A stretch of 64,000 bases of DNA from Arthrobacter bambusae (GCF_022606295.1 NZ_JAHHZS010000024.1:1-64000); one strand, 5' to 3'; counted from the stretch's first letter, positions 1 to 8,976 are shown. Notes: generated from the letters alone by a model not told the origin. Program-made: numbers and translations.

Positions 1-411
1 GCCCGCCCGCGCGTCGGCGGCCGTCTGGGCGTCGGCTGCCCAGCCGGTGGTCCAGCCCGGCGGGCTCGCGGGTTCATCGTTCCGGGCCGCGTCCAGCGCG
101 GCAGCGGCGGCCAGTTGGAGATAATCCAGGGTCCGGGAAAGTTCCTCCACCCCGGACGCGAACGCAACAGCCTCCTGGAAACCGGTGACTCCGACGTCGT
201 CGGCCGCTTTGTCCGCCAGCGACCTCAGCGCCGCCACGGCCCCATCCAACACGGCCTGCCGGCCGCCGCGGCCGCCCCGGCCGGGAGGATCCAGCAACGC
301 CAGCCCGCCCGGAACCCCGGCAAGATGCGGAAGACCGGCATGACGGGACACCCCGAAAAGCCCGCGGGACGCAAGGCCCCGCCGCTTGTCGAAGTATCCG
401 ATCGCTTCCAT
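1..411 (-). CDS. DUF222/HNH-endonuclease family protein, N-terminal fragment
   Basis: This reading frame is open from the ATG at 411 to the window edge (137 codons), so only the N-terminus is present. Residues from about 85 to 110 read VEELSRTLDYLQLAAAAALD, which resembles the start of the DUF222 domain that precedes a C-terminal HNH nuclease motif in the large actinobacterial 13E12-type family. The HNH part would lie outside the window, so nuclease activity cannot be judged. An in-frame ATG at 465 would add 18 residues; neither start has a convincing ribosome binding site. The gene lies downstream of the DegV gene on the same strand after a gap of about 100 nt. Such genes are usually multicopy in Arthrobacter and are often accessory (family knowledge). 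Confidence 0.7.
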   Translation of the reverse strand, partial: MEAIGYFDKRRGLASRGLFGVSRHAGLPHLAGVPGGLALLDPPGRGGRGGRQAVLDGAVAALRSLADKAADDVGVTGFQEAVAFASGVEELSRTLDYLQLAAAAALDAARNDEPASPPGWTTGWAADAQTAADARAG

Positions 412-513
412 GGAAACACTCTGCCAGGAGGCTACGACAAAGTAGGTCCGTCGCTCAGAGGGCATACACGAGCAGCCTGACCGCACTTGCGGCTGGCACG
501 TCGTCGTGTTCGC

Positions 514-1536
514 TTAATCCGTCCCAGCTTCCGCGCTGTCGCGCAGGGGCGTCATGGCGCCAGGCGTGCTGCTCTCCCCGACAACCACCGCCAGGACCCC
601 GAGCCCGGCGTGGGCCGCGAGAACCGCGGGCAGGGCGCTGAGCTGCGGTGGCGGGCAACCGGGGCATTTCTCTCCCAGCCGGGCCGCGAGGCGCTCTGCC
701 TCCGTCAGGTTCCCAAAGTGATGCACGGCGAGCCGCGATTGCCCTGCAGGCCGGGCACTAACATCCGCTGCAACGATTTCTTCGAGCCGCGCGACGGCCT
801 TCGCAGCCGAGCGCACCTTCTCGAGCGGTACGATCTTGCCGCCGTCGACCGCGAGGATCGGCTTGATGGACAGCATCGTCCCAAGCCAGGATGCGGCGGT
901 GCCGATCCGTCCGCCGCGACGCAGCTGCTCGAGGCTCGGCACATAGAAATAGACCTTGGTGCGGGCCCATCGCTCCTCGGCGAAGTGCCGGACTTCGGCC
1001 GCCGAACGGCCGTCTGCGGCGGCAACCAGCGCGCTTTGGACGCCCATGCCTTGGGCCATTCCCACAGTGCGGGAGTCAATGACTTCGACGGGGATCGAGA
1101 CACGATCAGCGGCCATCATGGCTGCATCGGCGGTGCCGGACAGCCCTGCGGAAATGTGGATGGAGACGACGGCTTCGAAACCGCGGTCCCGGGCGGCGAG
1201 ATAAGCCTGTTCGAACTGGCCCGGTGAGGGCCTGGACGTCTTCACGGACGATCCCGCGGCCAGTGCAAGCGCGAGCGTCTGGGTGATGTCGTCCTCCCCC
1301 TCGCCGTAGATCTCCTCGCCCACCATGACTGGCATCGGCACGACGGCGAGGCGGCCGTCGGCAACGAACGCCTTGACCCACTCGGCAGGGAGAGCGGCAG
1401 CCGAGTCGGTAACGACGGCGGTGCGCACGACGGCGGGCGCCGGCTCAGTTCCGGCGCGGCCCGGCGTCGTGGACTGACGCAGGCGGGCCAAACGTTCCTT
1501 GAGCCACAACCATGCGGGTGGTTCGCGGTCCGTCAA
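514..1536 (-). CDS. DegV family (EDD) fatty-acid-binding protein
   Basis: DegV-family proteins bind a fatty acid and some act as FakB-type partners of fatty acid kinase; the ligand of this one is not determined. The family pattern is clear: VTDSAAALP near residue 40, TSRPSPGQF (TS motif), SIHISAGLSGT, VIDSRTVGMAQG, LRRGGRI, KPIL, and AHAGLGVLAVVV near the C-terminus. I chose the TTG at 1536 because AGGAGG (cctcct at 1542-1547) sits 5 nt upstream, giving 340 aa. An in-frame ATG at 1572 gives 352 aa, but it falls in an 11-bp hairpin and has no ribosome binding site. The gene follows leuS by about 60 nt. No fakA is visible in the window. Confidence 0.85.
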   Translation of the reverse strand: MTDREPPAWLWLKERLARLRQSTTPGRAGTEPAPAVVRTAVVTDSAAALPAEWVKAFVADGRLAVVPMPVMVGEEIYGEGEDDITQTLALALAAGSSVKTSRPSPGQFEQAYLAARDRGFEAVVSIHISAGLSGTADAAMMAADRVSIPVEVIDSRTVGMAQGMGVQSALVAAADGRSAAEVRHFAEERWARTKVYFYVPSLEQLRRGGRIGTAASWLGTMLSIKPILAVDGGKIVPLEKVRSAAKAVARLEEIVAADVSARPAGQSRLAVHHFGNLTEAERLAARLGEKCPGCPPPQLSALPAVLAAHAGLGVLAVVVGESSTPGAMTPLRDSAEAGTD

Positions 1537-1559
1537 GGGAGCCTCCTGGAGCTGGTGGC

Positions 1560-1585
1560 CGGCCGCCGGCAAGCGCCGGCGGCCG
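1560..1585. terminator. Hairpin between leuS and the DegV gene
   Basis: An 11-bp perfect GC-only stem (arms 1560-1570 and 1575-1585) closes an AAGC loop just downstream of the leuS stop. On the leuS (minus) strand no U tract follows it. It may be a weak terminator or an mRNA-stabilising hairpin rather than a classical Rho-independent terminator. Confidence 0.4.
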
Positions 1586-1594
1586 TTTTCCCGG

Positions 1595-4147
1595 CTAGGC
1601 CGGGACGATGTTCACCAGTTTAGGCGCGCGCACGATCACGGTACGGATGCCGCGGCCATCGAGTGCACGCTGCACGTTCTCGCTGGCCAGGGCGAGCTCG
1701 CGCAGGGCGTCCTCACTGATGTCCGGCGAAACGTCCAAGCGGTCACGGACCTTGCCCTGCACCTGCACCACGGCCGTCACAGTGTCCTGGACAAGAAGCG
1801 AGGCATCGTGGGAGGGCCAGCCGGCGTTCGCCACCGAGGCCGGGTGGCCCAACTGGTTCCACAGGTCCTCGGCCGTGTACGGCGCGAAGAGGCTCAGGAT
1901 GACCGCCACGGCTTCGACGGCTTCACGAACGGCGGGGTCTGCGCCACCGGCACCGGAGTCGATGGTCTTGCGGGTCGCGTTGACCAGCTCCATCAGCTTG
2001 GCCACCACGACGTTGAACTTGTTGTTGTCCAACAGCTCGGCGGCGTCGGCGATGGTCCTGTGGGTGACGGTGCGCAGCGCGCGGTCACCAGCGGAGACAT
2101 CGACGCCGGGCTCGCTCGTGACGTCCTGGCCAAGGCGCCAGGCGCGGGCAAGGAACTTTGCGGAGCCCGACGGCGAAACGTCCGCCCAGTCGACGTCGTC
2201 CTCAGGCGGGGAGGCAAAGACCATGGTCAAACGGACTGCATCGACGCCGAACTTGTCGAGTTGCTCGCCAAGATCCACACCGTTGCCCAGTGACTTGCTC
2301 ATGGCCTTGCCGCCGTTGAGGACCTGCCCCTGGTTGAGCAGGGCGCTGAAGGGTTCGTCCGCGTCGAGCATGCCCATGTCGTGGATGACCTTGGTGAAGA
2401 AGCGCGCATACAGCAAGTGCAGGATGGCGTGCTCCACGCCGCCCACGTACTGGCCGACCGGCATCCAGTCGTTGATCTTGGCCGGATCGAACGGTCCCTC
2501 GGTGTAGTGCGGGGAAACGAAGCGCAGGAAGTACCAGGAGGAGTCAACGAACGTGTCCATGGTGTCCGTGTCGCGCTGGGCGGCCCGTCCGCAGTTCGGG
2601 CACTCGACGTTGACCCATTCGAGTGCCGCGGCGAGTGGAGACGTTCCGCGTGGCGAGAGTGCCTCGCCGCGCAGGTTTTCGGGCAGACGGACCGGCAGCT
2701 GATCGTCCGGCACCGGCACCTCGCCGCATTCGGCGCAGTGGATGATGGGGATCGGGGTACCCCAGAAGCGCTGGCGGCTCAGGAGCCAGTCGCGCAGGCG
2801 GAAGTTGACGAACTTCTCCCCTGTGCCCAACTTCTCCAGGATGTCGATGGCTGCGGGGATGGCTTCGGCCTTGGACAGGCCGTCCAGTTCGCCGGAGTTC
2901 ATCAAGGTGCCCTCGCCGGCGGTCGCAATACCGGTCTCCGCCGGGTCTTCACCGCCGGTGTTCAGGACCGGGCGCACCGGCAGGTCAAAGGCGCGGGCGA
3001 AGTCGAGGTCGCGCTGGTCGTGCGCGGGTACGGCCATGATGGCGCCCGTGCCGTAGTCGGCGAGCACGTAGTCGGCCGCCCACACCGGCAGTCTTTCGCC
3101 ATTGAGCGGGTTGATGGCGTAGCGGCCGGTGAACACACCGGTCTTCTCGCGCTCAGTCGACTGGCGCTCGATGTCCGACAGCGCCTTGACCTTCTCGCGG
3201 TAAGCCATGAGGGAGTCGTGGTGTTCGGGCGTGACCAGGTCCAGCGCCAGGTGCGCATCCGCGGCGACGACGAAGAACGTTGCACCGTACAAGGTGTCCG
3301 GGCGGGTGGTGAAGACAGTGACTTCGCGCTCGGCGCGGCCATCCGTGGCTTCGACGGTGAACCGCACGTGGGCGCCCTCGGAGCGGCCGATCCAGTTGCG
3401 CTGCATTGCCAGGACGCGCTCGGGCCAGTGCCCCTGGAGTTCGGACATGTCGTTCAGCAAGCGGTCGGCGTAGTCGGTGATCTTGAAGTACCACTGGTTC
3501 AGGGACTTCTTCGTGACAGGGGTCCCGCAGCGTTCGCACGCGCCGTTGACTACCTGCTCGTTGGCCAGGACGGTCAGGTCCTTCGGGCACCAGTTGACCG
3601 GGGAATCCTTGCGGTAGGCCAGCCCGCGCTCGTAGAAGCGCTTGAACAGCCACTGCGTCCAGCGGTAGTACTCCGGGTCGGAAGTGTGCAGCCGGCGGGA
3701 CCAGTCGGCAGAGATTGCGTAACGCTTGAATGATGCAGCCTGCGTGTCGATGTTGGCGTACGTCCACTCGCTGGGGTGTGCGTTGCGCTTGATGGCGGCG
3801 TTCTCCGCGGGCAGGCCAAAGGAGTCCCAGCCGATGGGGTGCAGGACGTCGAAACCCTTCTGGCGGAGGTACCGCGCCACGACGTCGCCCATCGCGAAGG
3901 CCTCGGCGTGGCCCATGTGGAGGTCGCCCGAGGGGTAGGGAAACATGTCCAGGACGTAGCGCCGCTCGCGGGAGCCGTCGTCGACAGGAGTGAAGACTTT
4001 GAGGTCTTCCCAGACCTGCGGCCACTTGGCCTCCATCGAGGCGAAGCTGTAGACACCCTCCTCGGGCGCCTCGCCTGCCACTGTTGACTGTGCTCCGGTT
4101 TCTGTCTCCGGCTGAACGCTCACTGCTGCCCTCTTCTGTTCTTCCAT
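1595..4147 (-). CDS. leuS: Leucyl-tRNA synthetase
   Basis: Class I synthetase that charges tRNA-Leu with leucine in the cytoplasm. The signature HIGH motif is present as HMGH at about residues 77-80 (after FPYPSGDL), and the KMSKS loop as AMSKS in [12 protein letters not shown]. The CP1 editing domain is recognisable from [13 protein letters not shown] and [19 protein letters not shown], so post-transfer editing should be intact. The ATG at 4147 gives 850 aa and has AGGAGG 10 nt upstream; an in-frame ATG at 4195 would add 16 residues but would start inside the U tract of the attenuator-like hairpin at 4198-4217. A short leader peptide with three consecutive leucine codons lies upstream, suggesting leucine-dependent attenuation. 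Confidence 0.97.
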   Translation of the reverse strand: MEEQKRAAVSVQPETETGAQSTVAGEAPEEGVYSFASMEAKWPQVWEDLKVFTPVDDGSRERRYVLDMFPYPSGDLHMGHAEAFAMGDVVARYLRQKGFDVLHPIGWDSFGLPAENAAIKRNAHPSEWTYANIDTQAASFKRYAISADWSRRLHTSDPEYYRWTQWLFKRFYERGLAYRKDSPVNWCPKDLTVLANEQVVNGACERCGTPVTKKSLNQWYFKITDYADRLLNDMSELQGHWPERVLAMQRNWIGRSEGAHVRFTVEATDGRAEREVTVFTTRPDTLYGATFFVVAADAHLALDLVTPEHHDSLMAYREKVKALSDIERQSTEREKTGVFTGRYAINPLNGERLPVWAADYVLADYGTGAIMAVPAHDQRDLDFARAFDLPVRPVLNTGGEDPAETGIATAGEGTLMNSGELDGLSKAEAIPAAIDILEKLGTGEKFVNFRLRDWLLSRQRFWGTPIPIIHCAECGEVPVPDDQLPVRLPENLRGEALSPRGTSPLAAALEWVNVECPNCGRAAQRDTDTMDTFVDSSWYFLRFVSPHYTEGPFDPAKINDWMPVGQYVGGVEHAILHLLYARFFTKVIHDMGMLDADEPFSALLNQGQVLNGGKAMSKSLGNGVDLGEQLDKFGVDAVRLTMVFASPPEDDVDWADVSPSGSAKFLARAWRLGQDVTSEPGVDVSAGDRALRTVTHRTIADAAELLDNNKFNVVVAKLMELVNATRKTIDSGAGGADPAVREAVEAVAVILSLFAPYTAEDLWNQLGHPASVANAGWPSHDASLLVQDTVTAVVQVQGKVRDRLDVSPDISEDALRELALASENVQRALDGRGIRTVIVRAPKLVNIVPA

Positions 4148-4193
4148 GACGGTTTTGCCTCCTGCTCCGGGTCCCGGAAGGTCCCGGACACAC

Positions 4194-4217
4194 AAAAGCC
4201 CCTCGGCAAGGAGGGGC
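4194..4217 (-). terminator. Attenuator-type terminator in the leuS leader
   Basis: In the transcript sense the arms are GCCCCTC and GAGGGGC (7 perfect bp, plus-strand 4198-4204 and 4211-4217) around a 6-nt loop, followed by TTTTGTGTGT. This is a standard Rho-independent terminator shape, placed between the leader peptide (stop at 4262) and the leuS start (4147). glpK, the only upstream gene on this strand, has other hairpins of its own, so this one is better explained as an attenuator of leuS. I could not identify the competing antiterminator by eye; GCCGC just after the leader stop can pair with GCGGC just before the terminator. Confidence 0.75.
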
Positions 4218-4261
4218 GGCCGCTCGGTTCGCGATGGTCTAAATCGACGTATACCGGGCGG

Positions 4262-4288
4262 CTAGCTAAGCAGAAGGATCGCACGCAT
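4262..4288 (-). CDS. leuS leader peptide MRAILLLS
   Basis: An 8-residue reading frame reads ATG CGT GCG ATC CTT CTG CTT AGC TAG, that is M-R-A-I-L-L-L-S, with three consecutive leucine codons next to an isoleucine codon. AAGGTGG lies 4 nt before the ATG and can serve as ribosome binding site. Alternatively the TAAGGT at 4295-4300 is a -10 element 6 nt before the ATG, which would make the leader leaderless. It lies about 115 nt upstream of leuS and about 45 nt upstream of a terminator hairpin. This is the usual arrangement of ribosome-mediated attenuation, as known for leu, trp and ilv leaders. The assignment is inference from layout; no expression evidence exists here. Confidence 0.7.
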   Translation of the reverse strand: MRAILLLS

Positions 4289-4294
4289 AAAGCC

Positions 4295-4300
4295 ACCTTA
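4295..4300 (-). promoter_or_regulatory. Candidate -10 element of the leuS transcript
   Basis: In the minus-strand sense TAAGGT ends 6 nt before the leader-peptide ATG, matching the TANNNT pattern of actinobacterial sigma-A promoters. The same hexamer and spacing precede metK. No good -35 hexamer is visible. Confidence 0.4.
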
Positions 4301-4372
4301 CCCGGTTTTTGTTGTGTGTTGTGTGCGAACACGGAACAGTCGCCGCACATCGCGCCGGTGAGCAGCGCACTA

Positions 4373-4450
4373 GAAAAGGGGCCGGTGACTCCCCGCCATG
4401 GTGTGGTGGGCACCGCGAAGCGGGCGGGCGGGAGTTACCGGCCCCTTTTC
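4373..4450. terminator. Long hairpin downstream of glpK
   Basis: Two 21-nt arms (4373-4393 and 4430-4450) pair over their whole length with a single G-U wobble, around a 36-nt GC-rich loop. In the glpK (minus) direction the second arm ends in GGCCCCTTTTC, so it can terminate glpK transcription; it looks similar in the other direction. The interval 4301-4556 has no supported gene. It holds only this hairpin, a second one at 4483-4518, and the region upstream of the leuS leader. Confidence 0.6.
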
Positions 4451-4482
4451 GGGGCGAGTAGGACTAACTCGGCGGGCGGGGC

Positions 4483-4518
4483 AGGGGCCGCCCCATCGAA
4501 ACAGGCGAGGCGGCCCCT
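4483..4518. terminator. Second hairpin after glpK
   Basis: Arms AGGGGCCGCC (4483-4492) and GGCGGCCCCT (4509-4518) are perfectly complementary across a 16-nt loop, about 40 nt past the glpK stop. There is no U tract, so it is either an mRNA 3' stabiliser or the first of a tandem terminator pair with 4373-4450. Confidence 0.45.
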
Positions 4519-4556
4519 AGCTTACGTGAGGCGGCCTCCCTCAACCGAGGTGAGGC

Positions 4557-6071
4557 CTACTTAACGTCCTCGTCCACCCAATCCATGGACTTGGTCACTG
4601 CCTTCTTCCAGAGGCGCATCTGGCGGTCACGCTCGGCGCCGTCCAGCTGCGGCTCCCAGCGCTTGTCCTCGCCCCAGTTCGAGCTGAGTTCGCCGAGGTC
4701 CTTCCAGAAGCCGACGGCGAGGCCCGCTGCGTAGGCGGCACCCAGGGCCGTGGTCTCCACGACCTTCGGACGGACCACGGGCACGCCCAGGATGTCTGCC
4801 TGGAACTGCATGAGCGCCTCGTTGGCCACCATGCCGCCGTCGACCTTCAACTCGGTCAGCGGAACGCCCGAGTCCGCGTTGACGGCGTCGAGCACTTCGC
4901 GGGTCTGGAAGGCGGTGGCCTCCAGGGCCGCGCGGGCGATGTGGCCCTTGTTGGCAAAACGGGTCAGGCCAACGATGGCACCGCGGGCGTCGGCGCGCCA
5001 GTACGGGGCGAACAGGCCGGAGAACGCGGGCACGATGTACACGCCGCCGTTGTCCTCGACGCCGGCAGCCAGCGTCTCCACTTCGGGCGCGGAGCTGATC
5101 ATTCCGAGGTTGTCGCGGAGCCACTGGATCAGTGAGCCCGTGACGGCGATGGAACCTTCGAGGGCGTAGTGCGGTTTGGCGTCGCCCAGCTTGTATCCGA
5201 GCGTCGTCAGCAGGCCGTTCTTCGAGTGGACGATTTCCTCGCCCGTGTTGAAGATCAGGAAGCAGCCGGTGCCGTAGGTGTTCTTGGCTTCGCCTGCCTG
5301 GAACGCCGCTTGGCCGAACGTTGCTGCCTGCTGGTCGCCCAGGATGCCCGCGACGGGCACTTCGCGCAGCAGCTGCGAGGTGTGCACCGTTCCGTAGACC
5401 TCGGAGGAGGACTTGATGGCGGGCATCATCGACGCCGGCACGCCGAACGCATCCAGGATCTCTTGGTCCCATTGCAAGGTGTCGAGGTCCATGAACATGG
5501 TGCGCGAGGCATTGGTGACGTCCGTGGCGTGCACGCCACCGTCCACGCCGCCTGTCAGGTTCCACAGGACCCAGCAGTCGGTGTTGCCGAAGATGAGGTC
5601 CCCGGCTTCAGCCTTGGCCCGCGCACCCTCGACGTTGTCCAGGATCCACTTGATCTTGGTGCCGGAGAAATAGGTAGCCAAGGGCAAGCCGACCTTTTGC
5701 TTGAACCGCTCGGGTCCGCCGTCCTGGCCCAGTTCGTCCACGATGGACTGTGTGCGGGTGTCCTGCCAGACGATCGCGTTGTAGATGGGCTCGCCCGTGT
5801 TTTTGTCCCACACGACGGCGGTTTCGCGCTGGTTGGTGATGCCGACGGCGGCGATGTCGTGCCTGGTCAGGTTGGCCTTGGACAACGCGGAACCGACGAC
5901 CTCCCTGACGTTGTTCCAGATCTCCACTGGGTTGTGCTCTACCCAACCGGCCTGGGGAAAGATCTGCTCGTGCTCCATCTGGCCCGTGGAGACAATGTTG
6001 CCGGAGTGATCGAACACGATGGCACGCGAGCTGGTGGTTCCCTGGTCAATGGCGATGACGTATTGCGACAT
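4557..6071 (-). CDS. glpK: Glycerol kinase
   Basis: Cytoplasmic enzyme of the FGGY carbohydrate kinase family that phosphorylates glycerol to sn-glycerol 3-phosphate using ATP. The N-terminal phosphate-binding motif [14 protein letters not shown] (about residues 8-21) and the C-terminal ATPase motif [22 protein letters not shown] are both present, with [15 protein letters not shown] between them. Its 504 residues are the normal length. It is the last gene of glpD-glpF-glpK on the minus strand, 57 nt downstream of glpF. Glycerol enters by GlpF, is trapped by GlpK, and its product is oxidised by GlpD. Confidence 0.97.
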   Translation of the reverse strand: MSQYVIAIDQGTTSSRAIVFDHSGNIVSTGQMEHEQIFPQAGWVEHNPVEIWNNVREVVGSALSKANLTRHDIAAVGITNQRETAVVWDKNTGEPIYNAIVWQDTRTQSIVDELGQDGGPERFKQKVGLPLATYFSGTKIKWILDNVEGARAKAEAGDLIFGNTDCWVLWNLTGGVDGGVHATDVTNASRTMFMDLDTLQWDQEILDAFGVPASMMPAIKSSSEVYGTVHTSQLLREVPVAGILGDQQAATFGQAAFQAGEAKNTYGTGCFLIFNTGEEIVHSKNGLLTTLGYKLGDAKPHYALEGSIAVTGSLIQWLRDNLGMISSAPEVETLAAGVEDNGGVYIVPAFSGLFAPYWRADARGAIVGLTRFANKGHIARAALEATAFQTREVLDAVNADSGVPLTELKVDGGMVANEALMQFQADILGVPVVRPKVVETTALGAAYAAGLAVGFWKDLGELSSNWGEDKRWEPQLDGAERDRQMRLWKKAVTKSMDWVDEDVK

Positions 6072-6128
6072 TGTGACGTCCTTGTCTGCTTGCTTTGGTG
6101 GATGCGGGATTGGTGTCTGAGCGGTGTA

Positions 6129-6878
6129 CTACTTGGCGACTGTGGCCATGATCGGTATTGAGTGGGCGACGAGTCCGGCGATCGTTCCACCCAGGAGCGG
6201 GCCTACGATCGGAACCCAGGCGTAGGCCCAGTCGCTGGAACCCTTGCCCTTGATCGGCAGAATAGCGTGGGCGATACGCGGACCGAGGTCACGGGCGGGG
6301 TTGATTGCGTAACCCGTCGGGCCGCCGAGCGAGGCGCCGATGCCGACGACGAGCAATGCCACCGCGAGCGGCCCCAGGCCGGAGGGAGTGCCTCCGAAGG
6401 TCAGGATCACGAAGACCAGCACGAACGTGGCGATGATTTCGGTGACGAGGTTCCAGGGGTAGGAGCGGATGGCCGGTCCCGTGGAGAAGACAGCAAGCTT
6501 GCTGGCTGCCAAGGGCTCGGCGTCGAAGTGCTGCTTGTGGGCGAGCCAGGCGAAGACGGCGCCAAGGAAGGCACCGAGAAGTTCTCCACCGAAGTAGGTG
6601 AACGTGGATGCCGCACTCACGGCCACCCCCGGGGCGAACTCGGCCTTGCCGTCAACCAAGAGACCAAGCGTTACTGCCGGATTCAGGTGCGCACCGGACA
6701 TGGCCGCCACGTATACACCGGCAAACACTGCAATGCCCCAGCCAAAATTCACCATCAGGAATCCGCCGTTGTTGCCCTTTGTGCCCTTGAGCGCGACGTT
6801 TGCCACAACGCCACAGCCAAGGAGGGTAAGCATGCCGGTTCCGAACACTTCGGAAAGGAAAACAATTCCGAGAGACAT
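6129..6878 (-). CDS. glpF: Glycerol uptake facilitator (aquaglyceroporin)
   Basis: Integral membrane channel of the MIP family that lets glycerol diffuse into the cell. Both NPA boxes are present, at about residues 66-68 (GAHLNPAVTLG) and 193-195 (GYAINPARDLG). The Asp after the second NPAR is the usual mark of a glycerol channel rather than a water-only aquaporin. Six hydrophobic segments fit the 249-residue length. The ATG at 6878 was chosen because GAGGAG lies 6 nt upstream; longer in-frame openings lack this site. The gene lies between glpD (upstream) and glpK (downstream) on the same strand. Confidence 0.95.
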   Translation of the reverse strand: MSLGIVFLSEVFGTGMLTLLGCGVVANVALKGTKGNNGGFLMVNFGWGIAVFAGVYVAAMSGAHLNPAVTLGLLVDGKAEFAPGVAVSAASTFTYFGGELLGAFLGAVFAWLAHKQHFDAEPLAASKLAVFSTGPAIRSYPWNLVTEIIATFVLVFVILTFGGTPSGLGPLAVALLVVGIGASLGGPTGYAINPARDLGPRIAHAILPIKGKGSSDWAYAWVPIVGPLLGGTIAGLVAHSIPIMATVAK

Positions 6879-6959
6879 CTTTGACTCCTCATTTTCTTCT
6901 GTTGTCAGCCCTGCAGGTTTTGTGGGGGCCGTTGGTCCGGCGTCTGTTTCCGCCGTCCC

Positions 6960-7019
6960 GGTTGCGGCCCTCCCTTGCCGAGCGGAGCACCGCAACCCTT
7001 GCGTCCGGGCTTCTTGCCC
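6960..7019 (-). other. Structured leader upstream of glpF
   Basis: Within the 174-nt gap between glpD and glpF there is an 8-bp inverted repeat GGTTGCGG/CCGCAACC (6960-6967 and 6990-6997), and just upstream in the transcript a GGGC/GCCC hairpin (7007-7019). Neither has a U tract. They may shape a glpF 5' untranslated region or partly separate glpD from glpF expression. Confidence 0.35.
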
Positions 7020-7035
7020 CGAACAATCAAGCTGA

Positions 7036-7052
7036 TGTGACGTACATTACGT
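7036..7052. promoter_or_regulatory. Candidate CRP/GlxR-like operator near the glpD stop
   Basis: TGTGACGTACATTACG at 7036-7051 matches the left half and centre of the actinobacterial CRP/GlxR pattern TGTGA-N2-TA-N2-T. It also contains a perfect ACGTA-CAT-TACGT inverted repeat (7040-7052). The right half is not a good TCACA. It lies about 160 nt upstream of the glpF start, where an internal promoter for glpF-glpK would be expected. Confidence 0.35.
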
Positions 7053-8852
7053 TCATGCGACGAGGCTGTGAACAGTCACGCCATGAAAACGCAGAAGCAC
7101 CTCCTGCGCGTGATGGATTTCCGCTTCGCGCTTTGCCGCATCCCAGCCGAGCCGGACTGCGAGGACCTCGGCGATTTCGTTGAGGAGCTCCCCCGTCACG
7201 AGGCCCCGGAAGGCCAGCGAAGTGCGGCGGATGAGGACATCCACGAGGTGACCGATCTGTTCCTTGGCTGCCATGAACTCGAGCTCCCGAACGCTGAGCT
7301 CGTTCGTGGACCGGAGCTTCCGGTCCTCGCCTGCCTTGAGGTAGGCAATGACGTCCTCGGCGCGGGTGCCATAACGGGTCAGCAGGCCGCTGACACGATC
7401 GGCACCGAGGCCGGGCGCCATGTGCTTCTTGACCCAGTCCTGGATTCCGTCCTCACTGTCCGGGAAACCCAAGCCGCCGCCGATGGCGAGTTTCGCCGTC
7501 GAAATCTTTCGCTCCATGCCCAGTTCCCGGAGCACATCGTTGCTCAAGTGTTCGGCAAGGGCCCGGAAAGTGGTCCACTTTCCGCCGATCAATGAAAGTA
7601 CGACGGCGGCCTTGCCGCCTTGGGCAACGGCCGCGCCGGACGCTTCCCGCGTGCTTCGCTCGATGCGGTAGTCGCGGGATACGAAGCCCGGCTGGGTATC
7701 GTCGTGGCGCGGGAGCGGTCGGACGCCGGCGAAGCTGTAGACGATCTGGCTGCGCTCGACCGTGATCGACGGGAAGACATGTCCGACGAGGTCGAAGAAG
7801 TAGTCGATCTCGGCTTCCGTGCACACGGCATCCTGGGCCATGTCCGCCTCGACGTCGGTGGTGCCGACCAGGACGCGGTCACCCATTGGATAGATCAGGA
7901 CGATCCGTCCGTCCGTGTGTTCGAAGAAGATCTCGCGGCCTCCGCAGGCTGCGAGCAACTCCGGGTGGTCCAGGACAATGTGGGAACCTTTGGTTCCGCC
8001 CATGAATCGGCTCGCGGCCCCCATTGCCTCGTTGGTGAGGTCCACCCAGGCGCCGGTGGTGTTGACGATCACGTCGGCCTGGAAGCTGAATTCCTCGCCC
8101 GTGAGTTCGTCGCGCAGCACCACAGCGCCGGCTGAACCAGCGGCGGTGTCCGTCGAAACGAGGGAGACGTAATTGCTGGCCCGGGCGCTGCCGCCCGGTA
8201 AGCCGCTACCGATGCCCGCCTTTTCGCCGTCCTGCAGCACATCGAGCGTCAGGCGCTCCGGGTTGTGCACTGACGCGTCAAAGTAGGTGGCTGCGTACTT
8301 GATGCCAGGGTGCAACCGCGGCAATTCGGCCAGCGCCCTCTCCCTGCCGCGGAACTGGTGGCGCGGAACGCTGCCTCCGTCGCGGGAGAAGAAGTCGTAC
8401 ATGCCCAGTCCGAGCTTGATGAGGAACGCGCCGCGCTCCTTCGGCTTGCCTTGCTTGTGCGTGAGGAAGCGCGTGGGGGCGGACAGTATCCCGGAGAAGG
8501 TGCTGAAGATGGGGATGGTTGTCTGCAGCGGCTTGACGTAATGCGGGGCGATCTTCAACAGCCGGTTGCGCTCGACGACCGATTCCTGGACGAGCCGGAA
8601 TTCCCCGTTCTCGAGGTAGCGGATGCCGCCGTGGATCATGTGGGATGAGGCGCCGCTGGCGCCCTGGCAATAGTCACCGCGTTCCACGAGGGCGACGTCC
8701 ACGCCTTGCAATGCCAGATCACGGAACGTTCCGACGCCGTTGATGCCGCCTCCGATGATCAGCACCTGGGCCTTCGGCCGCTCGCGGAGTGCCGAAACCG
8801 AGGTCCGGAGTGGTGATTCTGCTGCGGAACCGGAATTGCTGGTGTATCCCAA
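7053..8852 (-). CDS. glpD: Aerobic glycerol-3-phosphate dehydrogenase
   Basis: FAD-dependent, membrane-associated enzyme that oxidises sn-glycerol 3-phosphate to dihydroxyacetone phosphate and passes electrons to the quinone pool. The FAD-binding GxGxxG is visible as LIIGGGINGVGTFRDLALQG, followed by ERGDYCQGASGASSHMIHGGIRYLE, the family's second signature. A C-terminal helical region ends the protein. The TTG at 8852 (599 aa) has AAGGGAGC upstream; a GTG at 8909 (618 aa) is an alternative but overlaps a candidate operator motif. The gene is divergent from a SorC-family regulator and leads glpF and glpK. Confidence 0.95.
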   Translation of the reverse strand: MGYTSNSGSAAESPLRTSVSALRERPKAQVLIIGGGINGVGTFRDLALQGVDVALVERGDYCQGASGASSHMIHGGIRYLENGEFRLVQESVVERNRLLKIAPHYVKPLQTTIPIFSTFSGILSAPTRFLTHKQGKPKERGAFLIKLGLGMYDFFSRDGGSVPRHQFRGRERALAELPRLHPGIKYAATYFDASVHNPERLTLDVLQDGEKAGIGSGLPGGSARASNYVSLVSTDTAAGSAGAVVLRDELTGEEFSFQADVIVNTTGAWVDLTNEAMGAASRFMGGTKGSHIVLDHPELLAACGGREIFFEHTDGRIVLIYPMGDRVLVGTTDVEADMAQDAVCTEAEIDYFFDLVGHVFPSITVERSQIVYSFAGVRPLPRHDDTQPGFVSRDYRIERSTREASGAAVAQGGKAAVVLSLIGGKWTTFRALAEHLSNDVLRELGMERKISTAKLAIGGGLGFPDSEDGIQDWVKKHMAPGLGADRVSGLLTRYGTRAEDVIAYLKAGEDRKLRSTNELSVRELEFMAAKEQIGHLVDVLIRRTSLAFRGLVTGELLNEIAEVLAVRLGWDAAKREAEIHHAQEVLLRFHGVTVHSLVA

Positions 8853-8903
8853 AACTGCTCCCTTGGGCTTTGGTGTATGCGCTGCATCACTTGACGTCGC
8901 ACC

Positions 8904-8963
8904 TTGCACAACTATTCTTCGAAGGAATGGAAAATGAAATCAAGCTATTTGCACAAACGTGCA
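8904..8963. promoter_or_regulatory. Candidate operators between glpD and the SorC regulator
   Basis: The octamer TTGCACAA occurs twice (8904-8911 and 8949-8956), with start points 45 bp apart. The second copy is part of a perfect inverted repeat TGCAC-AAAC-GTGCA (8950-8963). A further near-palindrome around TTCGAA lies between them (8913-8928). This is the sort of layout a tetrameric SorC-family regulator would bind to control glpD and its own gene; the link is inferred from position. Confidence 0.5.
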
Positions 8964-8976
8964 GAACGGAACTGAG

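Noticed and set aside
3153-4193. Long alternative minus frame inside leuS
   Set aside because: It overlaps leuS in another phase, is Arg/Pro-rich and shows no domain; leuS has full motif support.
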